A DNA stretch of 64,000 bases from Enterococcus sp. 9E7_DIV0242 (lineage in GTDB: Bacteria; Bacillota; Bacilli; Lactobacillales; Enterococcaceae): NCBI RefSeq assembly GCF_002140975.2, contig NZ_CP147247.1, positions 2,667,001-2,731,000 of the forward strand, read 5' to 3'. The notes below the pieces were generated by a model. The model had not been told where the DNA came from. It worked only from the letters and a program-made list of their open reading frames with translations, and searched no databases. Below are positions 16,729 to 24,999 of the stretch, piece after piece; position 1 is the stretch's first letter; each line of letters opens with the position of its first letter. The translations under genes were made by a program, and so were the position numbers.

Positions 16729-16737
16729 CTTTTAGTA

Positions 16738-17514
16738 TTAGTAATACTTCTTCACAGGCTCAACAACCAAGTAACGGTAAGGTTCATCGCCCTCTGAATG
16801 GGTTTTGATATACTCATCTTTACTCAGTGTAAAGTGGATTTGTTTCCTTTCAAAGGCAGGCATTGGTTCTAAGAATACCGGTTGTCCTGTACGTTTCACT
16901 TTCTCAGCCGTACGCTCAGCCAAACGCTTTAATATTGCCTGACGTTTTTCGCGGTAATCTCCAACATTGACAACAACTGACAGTTTGTTAGATGCCGCAC
17001 GATGAATAAACACTTGTGCCAGATATTGCATCGCATTCAACACTTTCCCATGCTTCCCAATAAGAATCCCAGGCTTCTCTGTATCCAAATGGAAAATCAT
17101 GTTGTCAGCCGTACGTTCAAGCCGAACCATCGCAGGAGCATTCAGCTCTTTTGAGATGTTTGTCAGATAGAGGGCCAATTCAGTAATCGCCTCATCGTCA
17201 GTTAAATCTTCCAGCACCGTTTTTTGCTCTGTTGCTGAAGAAGGTGTTACATTCACTGTCTGTTCAACAGCATCCTTCATTTCCAGCTCTTCATCCGCAG
17301 CAACGACAGCTTCTACTGTTTCTTCAACTGCTTCTGATACCTGCTCACTGACAGTTGCTTCGATGGAAACCTGAGCAGCTTTTTTTCCGAATCCAAGAAA
17401 CCCTTTTTTACCTTCAGACAAAACAGTGATTTCTACAGCATCCCTTTTCAGCTGCAAAGCTCGCAACCCATTGGCAGTTGCTTCTTCGACCGTATTCCCT
17501 TCATAAACCGGCAT
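16738..17514 (-). CDS. jag: RNA-binding protein Jag/KhpB
   Basis: 258 residues. Jag N-terminal domain (residues 1-50, EEATANGLRALQLKRDAVEI ... KGFLGFGKK), an acidic linker (about 55-110), a KH domain with the GKHGKVLNAMQYL motif (about 155-175), and a C-terminal R3H-type domain (about 185-250). It binds RNA together with KhpA and affects cell-wall growth in related bacteria. Directly downstream of yidC, as in most Firmicutes. Confidence 0.93.
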   Translation of the reverse strand: MPVYEGNTVEEATANGLRALQLKRDAVEITVLSEGKKGFLGFGKKAAQVSIEATVSEQVSEAVEETVEAVVAADEELEMKDAVEQTVNVTPSSATEQKTVLEDLTDDEAITELALYLTNISKELNAPAMVRLERTADNMIFHLDTEKPGILIGKHGKVLNAMQYLAQVFIHRAASNKLSVVVNVGDYREKRQAILKRLAERTAEKVKRTGQPVFLEPMPAFERKQIHFTLSKDEYIKTHSEGDEPYRYLVVEPVKKYY

Positions 17515-17532
17515 GTCAAAACCTCCTCTATT

Positions 17533-18363
17533 TTAGCGCTTTTTCGTTCTTTTTTTCTTAGGATTTTTTGCTTTCTCCAGAGCTCTTTCAAGCTCTTTCT
17601 GTTGTTTTATCTTTTCAGCACGTTCTGCTCTAATCTTGAAAGGATTGTTGAGCAGTAAAGTCTGACCTACTGAGAATGCATTGGAGATCACCCAGTACAG
17701 AGACAGACCACTTGCCAAGCTCAGCCCCATCATAAAAATCATTACCGGCATAACATAGTTCATGATTTTCAATGAAGCATTTGATTCTATTTGACTCATA
17801 CTCGTTAAGTAGCTACTGGCAAAAGTAAAGACAGCTGCCAAAATTGGCAAAATCAGGTATGGGTCTGGAGAGGCTAGGTTCAACCAAAGGAAGCTTCCCT
17901 CTTTCAATTCCGGTACACGTGAAATCGATTGATACAATGCCATCATGATTGGCATTTGAACTAAGAGTGGTAAACAGCCCGCATAAGGATTCACACCATG
18001 TTCAGAATATAAACGTTGCTGCTCTTCTTTGAACAGACGTTGCGTTTCTGGATCTTTTGACGCATATTTTTCCTGCAGAGCTTTCATCTGTGGTTGTAGT
18101 TCTTGTGTCTTCCGCATACTCTTTGTCTGGAAATGCATTAGTGGAAGTAGGATAACCCGAATGACCAGAGTAAAGAGAATGATCCCTATCCCGGTATTTC
18201 CTCCAACTGATAGAAATTTAATCGCTTCAGCGAAATAATAGACAATATAGCGATCCCAGATTCCTGTGCTGCTTTCACTGATCGGCGCTGTACCACAGGC
18301 AGATAAAACAAAGACCAACATGACCAGACCGGCCATCAATAATAGACGCTTATACTTTTTCAC
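17533..18363 (-). CDS. yidC: membrane protein insertase YidC1 (lipoprotein form)
   Basis: 276 residues. Signal peptide with lipobox VLSAC (Cys23), then the Oxa1/YidC core with five membrane segments (about 60-80, 130-150, 170-190, 205-222 and after) and a Lys-rich C-terminal tail typical of Gram-positive YidC. Inserts membrane proteins, alone or with SecYEG. Residues 13-19 of the signal peptide are LVMLVFV, one residue different from the E. faecalis sex pheromone cCF10 (LVTLVFV), which comes from the YidC homologue CcfA. Lies between rnpA and jag. Confidence 0.95.
   Translation of the reverse strand: MKKYKRLLLMAGLVMLVFVLSACGTAPISESSTGIWDRYIVYYFAEAIKFLSVGGNTGIGIILFTLVIRVILLPLMHFQTKSMRKTQELQPQMKALQEKYASKDPETQRLFKEEQQRLYSEHGVNPYAGCLPLLVQMPIMMALYQSISRVPELKEGSFLWLNLASPDPYLILPILAAVFTFASSYLTSMSQIESNASLKIMNYVMPVMIFMMGLSLASGLSLYWVISNAFSVGQTLLLNNPFKIRAERAEKIKQQKELERALEKAKNPKKKRTKKR
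18307..18327 (-). other. cCF10-like pheromone segment in the YidC signal peptide
   Basis: Codons 13-19 of yidC encode LVMLVFV. cCF10 of E. faecalis is LVTLVFV, released from the CcfA (YidC) signal peptide. Same gene and same place just before the lipobox. Whether it is processed and active is inference. Confidence 0.6.
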
Positions 18364-18378
18364 AAATCTATTCCTCTC

Positions 18379-18720
18379 TCATTTCAAAATTTTTGCAAGT
18401 TTTAACACGTGCGTTAAGTTCGTCATGACTTCTTCTGAAGACAGCTCTTCAACTCCTTGCCTTGCGATGACAATAAAATCATAAGATGACTCTATTTCGT
18501 CCTTCAACGCATGGACAGAGGCACGTATCTTCCTCTTTACAGCATTTCTTGTCACGGCGTTCCCAATTTTTTTCCCTACAGAGATCCCAACACGAAAATG
18601 CTCTTGATCTCGTTCTAATACATAGACAACAAATCGTCGATTCGCACAGGACTGCCTCTTTAAGAAGACATCTTGAAATTCTTTTTCTTTCTTTACCCGA
18701 TAGGATTTTTTCATCTGCAT
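18379..18720 (-). CDS. rnpA: ribonuclease P protein component
   Basis: 113 residues, normal length. Basic protein with the RNR motif region [14 protein letters not shown] (about 56-69) and an N-terminal RVKKEKEF. Binds the RnpB RNA to process tRNA 5' ends. Starts 15 bp before yidC and is probably co-transcribed with it. The distance from rpmH is unusually large. Confidence 0.95.
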   Translation of the reverse strand: MQMKKSYRVKKEKEFQDVFLKRQSCANRRFVVYVLERDQEHFRVGISVGKKIGNAVTRNAVKRKIRASVHALKDEIESSYDFIVIARQGVEELSSEEVMTNLTHVLKLAKILK

Positions 18721-19228
18721 CCCTTGTTTCTCTTCTTTTTACTTACCATACAATGATAGCATATTACCAATTTTTTTTTTAGAGTTTCTTTACTACAAAA
18801 AAAGCCAAAAAATTTTTAAGGTCTGTTTGATAATTTCAACAGTTTTAGGTTTTTCAAGTACCTTTACAGAAATCAAGGAACACGACTCCATTTATAAGAT
18901 ACATAAGCGAGTTGCCCGTTTCACTGTTTAGATAATTAGCAGAGATCTTTTCAAAGATCATTCCCTGAAAGAAGCTAATTTACTCAACTTTTGGGAATAC
19001 TTTACACAACTATTCACCACTAGGTTTTTCAAATATGCCCCAACAAAAAATTAGCAAAGTTTTTTTATGACTTCAACTGTATATATTATCATTATCAGCG
19101 AATTTTTTCATCTGTTATTTCGATTCCTTATAGTGAAAAAGAACCCTTTATTATCTCTACATCAACTGTGTTGTATAAGATAATAAAGGGCTCTTTATTT
19201 ATAAGCGTTATAAAAAGTTGATTTACTA
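18721..19228. other. 508-bp gap splitting rpmH from rnpA
   Basis: In most Firmicutes this gap is short. Here rpmH has its own terminator (19135-19190), and a nested inverted repeat lies at 18935-18979 (outer ATTAGC/GCTAAT, inner perfect GATCTTT/AAAGATC). Near rnpA the minus strand has an extended -10 (TGCTATCAT) that could drive rnpA separately. I see no open frame with a ribosome site. Confidence 0.5.
19135..19190 (-). terminator. terminator after rpmH
   Basis: CCCTTTATTATC/GATAATAAAGGG stem (19190-19144 on the minus strand), 23-nt loop, then TTCTTTTTC. Most rpmH transcripts probably end here rather than run into rnpA. Confidence 0.8.
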
Positions 19229-19363
19229 TTACGCTGAAATTACTTTTCTACCTTTACGACGTCTGCTTGCTAATACGCGACGACCGTTTTTAGTACTCAT
19301 ACGTTTACGAAATCCGTGTACTTTTTGACGTTTACGTTTATTTGGCTGATATGTTCTTTTCAT
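19229..19363 (-). CDS. rpmH: ribosomal protein bL34
   Basis: 44 residues, [20 protein letters not shown] start and a very basic C-terminus, the normal L34. The start at 19363 follows AGGAGGT; the upstream in-frame extension is leader. Strong promoter at 19421-19450. Confidence 0.98.
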   Translation of the reverse strand: MKRTYQPNKRKRQKVHGFRKRMSTKNGRRVLASRRRKGRKVISA

Positions 19364-19420
19364 TCTGATTCCACCTCCTGGATTGCCACCTATCCATCTA
19401 TAATATAGACATACTTTGAT

Positions 19421-19450
19421 AGTATAACGAATGAGGCCCCAATTTGTCAA
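19421..19450 (-). promoter_or_regulatory. rpmH promoter
   Basis: Minus strand TTGACA (19450-19445), 18-nt spacer, TATACT (19426-19421). Confidence 0.8.
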
Positions 19451-19500
19451 TAAATCTTAGAGAAATAATTCCTGATTTTTGAATTAAAAAGGAATAAAAG

Positions 19501-19802
19501 TTATCCACATTTTCTAACAAGCCGTGAATAATTTGTGGATATCTCATTTTTGTCCTTTTGCTTATTTTGGTTTTTCCATTGGTTTTTACACAAAAAAACA
19601 GGGTGTGAAAAAGTTTTCCACATCTCGTTTTTTTGTTGTGGATAATTATAGAAAAACTCTGATTTCATTGACTCTATTATCCATAAAAGTTTGTGGATAA
19701 GTATTTTTAAATGGAGTTTTCCACGATTCTTTTGACTGTTGGGGATAACTTTTTCCCCTTTTGTTAATTTATTTTCCACAATTCTTAATTGCCTGTGGAA
19801 AA
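19501..19802. other. oriC part 1: DnaA-box cluster upstream of dnaA
   Basis: About ten boxes. Exact TTATCCACA at 19501; exact complements TGTGGATAA at 19637 and 19692; one-mismatch forms at 19534, 19614, 19677, 19772 and 19794, and weaker ones at 19717 and 19739. With the cluster after dnaA this makes a bipartite origin as in Bacillus; it may also serve dnaA autoregulation. Confidence 0.9.
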
Positions 19803-19997
19803 AGTTCTCAAAAAATGCTAAAATCTTATTTGCGAATCATCCATATGAATCTCACTAAATCATTCATCATACCTAAAAATTTCTGTTGGTTTCTATAATA
19901 AACAATGGAAATTGTTTTTCATGCTGTTTATTAGTCGTTACATTCATATAGTTATACACAAAACTTTTCATACCCACTTATAAAGGAGGTCTCATAC

Positions 19998-21338
19998 ATG
20001 ACAGATGTGGAAAGTTTCTGGAAAAGTTTAGAAACAGCCTATCAATCCGTTCTATCCGCTCCCAGCTTTGATGCATGGATAAAAACAACAAATCCGCTAA
20101 AACTGGAAAACGATCAGCTTTGGCTGGAAGTTCCTTCCGCCGTTCACAAAGATTACTGGGAAAAGAATCTGGCGGCTAAAATCGTTGAGATCGGTTTCCA
20201 GCTGACTGGAAGTGAAATTATTCCTCATTTTGTTGTCAGTGGTGACTCTGCCATGATGGCACCTGAATTGGAAGAACCAAAACCGGAACCAAAAGAATTT
20301 CTTGAACATGGGAAAAAAGCGATGCTGAATCCAAAATATTCCTTTGATACCTTCGTTATCGGTAAGGGAAATCAGATGGCTCATGCGGCCGCTCTCGTCG
20401 TTGCAGAAGATCCTGGTTCTATCTATAATCCTCTGTTTTTCTATGGAGGCGTAGGACTTGGAAAAACTCACTTGATGCATGCGATCGGTCATCAAATGCT
20501 ACAAAATCAGCCAAATGCAAAGGTCAAATACGTCAGCAGTGAAACATTTACGAATGAATTCATTACCTCTATTCAAACAAAGAAATCAGAAGAATTTCGT
20601 AATGAGTATCGAAATGTAGATTTGCTGCTCGTCGATGATATTCAGTTTTTGGCAGAAAAAGAAGCAACCTTAGAAGAATTTTTCCATACTTTCAACGACT
20701 TATATAATGAAAACAAACAGATTGTTCTAACCAGTGATCGTCCGCCCAATGATATTCCGAAGTTACCGGAACGATTGGTGTCTCGTTTCGCTTGGGGACT
20801 TTCTGTCGATATTACTCCTCCTGATTTGGAGACTAGGATTGCGATTCTGCGGAAAAAAGCTGATGCAGAGCGATTGGAAATTCCTGACGATACACTGAGT
20901 TATATCGCAGGCCAAATCGATTCAAATATTAGAGAGCTTGAAGGTGCCTTGGTTCGGGTGCAGGCCTTTGCTACGATCAATGGTCAGGATATTACGACTA
21001 GCTTAGCTGCTGATGCATTGAAATCACTCAAATCAGCTGGGAACAAGAACGATTTATCCATCTTGCAAATCCAAGAGGAAGTAGCGAAATACTATCACAT
21101 TCACCTGAAGGATCTAAAAGGGAAAAAGAGGGTCAAATCTATTGTTGTTCCCCGACAGATATCCATGTTTCTTTCTCGGGAAATGACCGATAGCTCCTTA
21201 CCTAAAATTGGTGCTGAATTTGGTGGAAAGGATCATACAACTGTTATCCATGCGCATGAAAAAATTCAGCAATTGATGGAAAATGACCCGACAATCCAAA
21301 AAGAGGTAAATGAAATCAAGAATTTACTGAATCCTTGA
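19998..21338 (+). CDS. dnaA: chromosomal replication initiator DnaA
   Basis: 446 residues. Domain I (1-85), a linker rich in Glu/Pro, AAA+ domain III with Walker A GGVGLGKTHL and Walker B LLLVDDIQFL, and domain IV with the DnaA-box-binding signature DHTTVIHAHEKI. AAAGGAGG lies 9 nt before the ATG. First rightward gene of the origin, flanked on both sides by its own binding boxes. Confidence 0.99.
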   Translation: MTDVESFWKSLETAYQSVLSAPSFDAWIKTTNPLKLENDQLWLEVPSAVHKDYWEKNLAAKIVEIGFQLTGSEIIPHFVVSGDSAMMAPELEEPKPEPKEFLEHGKKAMLNPKYSFDTFVIGKGNQMAHAAALVVAEDPGSIYNPLFFYGGVGLGKTHLMHAIGHQMLQNQPNAKVKYVSSETFTNEFITSIQTKKSEEFRNEYRNVDLLLVDDIQFLAEKEATLEEFFHTFNDLYNENKQIVLTSDRPPNDIPKLPERLVSRFAWGLSVDITPPDLETRIAILRKKADAERLEIPDDTLSYIAGQIDSNIRELEGALVRVQAFATINGQDITTSLAADALKSLKSAGNKNDLSILQIQEEVAKYYHIHLKDLKGKKRVKSIVVPRQISMFLSREMTDSSLPKIGAEFGGKDHTTVIHAHEKIQQLMENDPTIQKEVNEIKNLLNP

Positions 21339-21339
21339 T

Positions 21340-21490
21340 TGTGGAAAACTTTCACAGTTCTTAAAAAGTTATCCACAAGTTATCCACAGTGGAAAAGTCC
21401 TGTATTCATTCTACTTTTTTACTTTTCCACACTATTAACAGGACCTACTACTTTTATTATCTTTTAATATATAATATAAAAGTATCTATG
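21340..21490. other. oriC part 2: DnaA boxes and AT-rich unwinding element
   Basis: Between dnaA and dnaN: two exact tandem boxes TTATCCACA at 21369 and 21380 (11 bp apart), TGTGGAAAA at 21340 and TTTTCCACA at 21423, then a stretch with repeated TA-triplets (CCTACTACTTTTATTATC region, DnaA-trio-like) and a pure AT block about 21461-21481. This order, boxes then trios then AT tract, is the expected unwinding site. Confidence 0.88.
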
Positions 21491-21538
21491 CTATATTTTG
21501 ATAGCTATTATTCTAACTAAGAAGGAGTGTCGCTAACA

Positions 21539-22669
21539 ATGAAATTAACCATCAAACGAAGTGTTTTCCTACAAGAATTACAAACAGTTCAACGAGCTAT
21601 TTCTTCCAAAACGACAATCCCCATTTTAACAGGGGTAAAGATCGTACTAACAGATGAAGGATTATCATTGACAGGTAGTAATGCAGATATTTCTATAGAA
21701 AGCTTTTTGAGTGTTGAAGACGAGAAAGCGCAAATGACGATTGAACAGACAGGAAGCATTGTCCTGCAAGCTCGATTCTTTGGAGAAATCATCCGGAAAC
21801 TTCCTGAAGATACCGTAACACTGGAAGTATTGGAAAATAATCAAGTAGCGATTACTTCTGGAAAAGCTGATTTTACAGTGAACGGACTGGATGCAGAAAA
21901 TTATCCACACCTTCCGGTAATCGATGCCAAAAATCAAATTCAACTGCCGGTTCACCTGTTGACAAAAATCATTAATGAAACCAGCTTCGCTGTTTCTTTA
22001 CATGAAAGCCGTCCTATTCTTACAGGGGTACACTTTGTTTTAGAAAATCAAAAGCTTCTAGCTGTAGCAACCGATTCTCACAGATTAAGTCAACGAATCA
22101 TTCCAATTGAACAGGCTGTGGAAAACTTTAATATCGTTATTCCAGGAAAAAGCTTGCTTGAGCTTTCACGTTCATTTACAGATGAAGAAGAGATGGTTGA
22201 AATCAGCATCATGGAAAACCAAGTGTTGTTCAAAACAAAATCCATGTACTTCTATTCTAGATTGCTGGAAGGAAACTATCCTGACACCAATCGTTTGATT
22301 CCAACAAGCTTCAATACAGAAGTGGATATCTATGTACCAGAATTTTTATCAGCGATCGAGCGGGCATCTCTGCTATCTCATGAAGGACGTAACAATATTG
22401 TTCGTCTATCTGTTACTTCTGAGTCGGTCTTCCTTTATGGAAACTCTCCGGAAGTCGGAAAAGTGGAGGAGTCACTGAGCTATGAAAAAGTTTCCGGTGA
22501 GCCGTTGGAGATATCCTTCAATCCGGACTATATGAAAGCTGCCTTACGAGCATTCGGTGATACATCGATTACAATAAAATTCATTTCTGCAATCCGCCCA
22601 TTTACATTGGAACCAACCGGAGCAGATCTTGATTTCATTCAGTTGATCACTCCTGTACGGACAAACTAA
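21539..22669 (+). CDS. dnaN: DNA polymerase III beta sliding clamp
   Basis: 376 residues from ATG 21539, 11 nt after AAGGAG; a GTG four codons upstream lies against the ribosome site and is less likely. Three similar clamp domains; the last ends with the usual ...LITPVRTN. Holds the polymerase on DNA. An extended -10 (TGCTATATT) lies near 21490. Confidence 0.98.
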   Translation: MKLTIKRSVFLQELQTVQRAISSKTTIPILTGVKIVLTDEGLSLTGSNADISIESFLSVEDEKAQMTIEQTGSIVLQARFFGEIIRKLPEDTVTLEVLENNQVAITSGKADFTVNGLDAENYPHLPVIDAKNQIQLPVHLLTKIINETSFAVSLHESRPILTGVHFVLENQKLLAVATDSHRLSQRIIPIEQAVENFNIVIPGKSLLELSRSFTDEEEMVEISIMENQVLFKTKSMYFYSRLLEGNYPDTNRLIPTSFNTEVDIYVPEFLSAIERASLLSHEGRNNIVRLSVTSESVFLYGNSPEVGKVEESLSYEKVSGEPLEISFNPDYMKAALRAFGDTSITIKFISAIRPFTLEPTGADLDFIQLITPVRTN

Positions 22670-22677
22670 TCTAAATA

Positions 22678-22715
22678 AATCGACCTCCCTTCATTTAATG
22701 AAGAGAGGTCGATTT
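22678..22715. terminator. bidirectional terminator after dnaN
   Basis: AAATCGACCTC and GAGGTCGATTT arms with internal CTTCAT/ATGAAG, T-run on the plus strand. The stop of the converging MFS gene abuts it. Confidence 0.9.
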
Positions 22716-23915
22716 TTATTGAGCTGTTTTTCTGAATTTTCCATAGAAACTTAAGAACAATTGACCAAGTAAGGTAATCAAACCAAGCAAAAGAAATACT
22801 TCGTTAAAATGCGCAGTAGTGAATTTTTCAATCAGCATACCACCAATGATAGGTCCCACCGTATTCCCAATCCGAACCATTTCAGATAGCCCAAAATAGA
22901 ACCCTTTATCTTCCACAGTGGAAAAGCCATCAACTGAGTAATCAAAATTACTCCCTAAAAGTACTTCTCCTAAGCTTAAGGAAAGAACCATCGCTAAGAA
23001 AATCCCCCAGCTGCTACTTCGTGAAACCAACAGCAAGCTTAAACTAAACAGCATATTACTAACCATTAAGAGCTTTAATGGAGAGAAGCGTTGTGTGAAA
23101 CGCAAAATAGGAAATTGTAAAATCAGAATCAATAGAGCATTCATGGAAAGCATGAGACTATACTTGCTGTTTCCGTTAGTGCCAAACATATCCGAGGTGA
23201 AAAATAGGGAAACCGTCGACTGAAACTGAGCATAGGCAAAATAGGAGAAGGCGATTCCCAGAAGAAAAACTAGAAATACTACTGTTCTTTGATTATCAGC
23301 AGGAACTACCTGTTTTGATTTTACATGTAGAGCTGAATTTTTTTCAGTGTTCTGTTGTTGATCCGTGAAAAAGTATCGATTAAGAAGAGCGGAGACTAGA
23401 TAAGTCATTCCAAGTAAGATGTACATTTGCGCTGTGGACGTGTTGGGAAATAAAAGCTGCAGCAAAGGGCCTAGAAAAGCACCGATTGCTAGACAGGTGT
23501 ATCTGAGGTTGAACACAAGCTTTCTATTATTTAGCGTGGAATGAAAGGATAGGACTTTTTTTACTGTAGACTCATAAGTCACATAACAAATGCCGTTTAG
23601 TCCATTTAATAATAGAAAGACCAGAAAATGGGAAGCAAAAGCAAAAGATAAATACACCATTCCCCAAAATAACGGCACTATATACAATGTTTTTTTCCAG
23701 CTGATGCGATCAGACAAGCGTCCACCAAAAGGGCCAAAAATTACGGTACAGAAAGGATTGATTCCGATAATCAGACTTAACTCCGTCGCTGAAAAATGAA
23801 AATTATTTGATAGATAAATCATCAAAAATGGCACACACATGAACATCGTAATTCGTGTAGCAATTGTTTCAGAAAGCAGTAGGATAATCTGTTTGTTCGT
23901 TTTTATTACACTCAC
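22716..23915 (-). CDS. MFS transporter, 12-helix
   Basis: 399 residues with about 12 hydrophobic segments. The loop 2-3 motif GPFGGRLSDRISWKK is the MFS signature of drug/H+ antiporter types. Substrate unknown; probably an efflux pump. Divergent from the Rgg-like regulator gene at 23997 with an 81-bp intergenic region containing two inverted repeats, so that regulator probably controls it. Confidence 0.8.
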   Translation of the reverse strand: MSVIKTNKQIILLLSETIATRITMFMCVPFLMIYLSNNFHFSATELSLIIGINPFCTVIFGPFGGRLSDRISWKKTLYIVPLFWGMVYLSFAFASHFLVFLLLNGLNGICYVTYESTVKKVLSFHSTLNNRKLVFNLRYTCLAIGAFLGPLLQLLFPNTSTAQMYILLGMTYLVSALLNRYFFTDQQQNTEKNSALHVKSKQVVPADNQRTVVFLVFLLGIAFSYFAYAQFQSTVSLFFTSDMFGTNGNSKYSLMLSMNALLILILQFPILRFTQRFSPLKLLMVSNMLFSLSLLLVSRSSSWGIFLAMVLSLSLGEVLLGSNFDYSVDGFSTVEDKGFYFGLSEMVRIGNTVGPIIGGMLIEKFTTAHFNEVFLLLGLITLLGQLFLSFYGKFRKTAQ

Positions 23916-23942
23916 CTCTTTTTTTCCTTATGGTATCATTGG

Positions 23943-23978
23943 AACTACGAGGTAGTTATTTTTGGTGAGTATTCTCAC
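23943..23978. promoter_or_regulatory. inverted repeats between the MFS and Rgg-like genes
   Basis: AACTAC-GAG-GTAGTT (23943-23957) and GTGAG-TATT-CTCAC (23965-23978), both perfect. Candidate operators for the Rgg-like protein. Confidence 0.5.
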
Positions 23979-23996
23979 TACGAAGGAGGCGAAAAA

Positions 23997-24836
23997 ATGG
24001 AACACTACGGAAAAACACTCAAGCAACTGAGAAAAGCCAGAAATCTGAGTCAACAGGAGCTCAGTGTAGGCATCATGAGCCGTTCCAATCTTTCACGTTT
24101 TGAAAATCAGGAATATATCCCGAGCTTTGATAAAGTGATACTGCTTTTAGAAAAGCTTGGTGTAGAGATGGATGAGTTTATTTATATCAATAACCAATAC
24201 CAGACCACGTTGTATGAACAACTCTATGACCGTCTGATTTATGCGGAAAATAGAAGAAATCATGCAGAGCTTATGGAAGTAGCAGCTAAAATTACTGAGA
24301 GAAAGGAGAAGAATCGACGTTTTTATGAGCTGTATTTACTTTCTCAACTGGCGTTGTTGGAAAATGACTTGCGTTCAGAGCTGACGACTGATCAAATTTC
24401 ACTAGAGATGAGGGCGGTTATACTAGATACTGAAAATTGGTTATTTGAAGATTTTAGACGATTGAACAATTTTCTGGGGATGTTTGATAGAGAAGAGGCG
24501 GTCTTTTTATATGGTCGTGCGGTAAAAGAATTCGAAAAGTATGAGGAGTTTCCCAGAGAGAACAATATTCGCATTTATTTGGCATTGAATCTGGGACAGC
24601 TGTTGGCAGAGCAAGAACAAGGAGCTCAAGCGACATTTTATTTTGAACAGGCAAAGGAATATGCTGGGAAGAGGAACAAGCTATTTCAACAGTTGACGAT
24701 TGAAGCTTCTTTAGAAAAACTTTCTCAGCCTCAAATAGCTTCGGAAGAAAATAGAGGGTTTTTATCACTTTTAGCAGTATTGGAACAAATGGGCTATGAG
24801 GATACAGTAGCATCACTAAAAAAATACTATTCATAG
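23997..24836 (+). CDS. Rgg/MutR-family transcriptional regulator
   Basis: 279 residues. N-terminal Xre-type HTH (GKTLKQLRKARNLSQQELSVGIMSRSNLSRFENQEYIP, 5-42), then a helical-repeat C-terminal region (about 70-279) as in Rgg/GadR/MutR proteins, which often bind short peptides. GAAGGAGG precedes the ATG. I looked for a short hydrophobic peptide gene on both sides and found none with a ribosome site. Likely controls the divergent MFS gene. Confidence 0.8.
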   Translation: MEHYGKTLKQLRKARNLSQQELSVGIMSRSNLSRFENQEYIPSFDKVILLLEKLGVEMDEFIYINNQYQTTLYEQLYDRLIYAENRRNHAELMEVAAKITERKEKNRRFYELYLLSQLALLENDLRSELTTDQISLEMRAVILDTENWLFEDFRRLNNFLGMFDREEAVFLYGRAVKEFEKYEEFPRENNIRIYLALNLGQLLAEQEQGAQATFYFEQAKEYAGKRNKLFQQLTIEASLEKLSQPQIASEENRGFLSLLAVLEQMGYEDTVASLKKYYS

Positions 24837-24918
24837 ATAAAACCAGGTGTTACTTTTCTGTATGAGTAGGAAACATATCACTTTTGCTAGAAACTAAGAG
24901 GTAAAAAATCTGTCTATT

Positions 24919-24947
24919 TTGCATTTATTATGTATATCCGCTATATT
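24919..24947 (+). promoter_or_regulatory. promoter of the AgrC-like kinase gene
   Basis: TTGCAT (24919-24924), 17-nt spacer, TATATT (24942-24947). Confidence 0.65.
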
Positions 24948-24999
24948 TTATTAAAAATAGTCTTTGTCGACAGAATTATTTTGATTGGGGGAGAGAAAC

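Noticed and set aside
24837..24918. Short hydrophobic pheromone gene for the Rgg-like regulator
   Set aside because: Short frames are present on both strands but none has a ribosome site at suitable distance or a hydrophobic C-terminal pheromone-like sequence.
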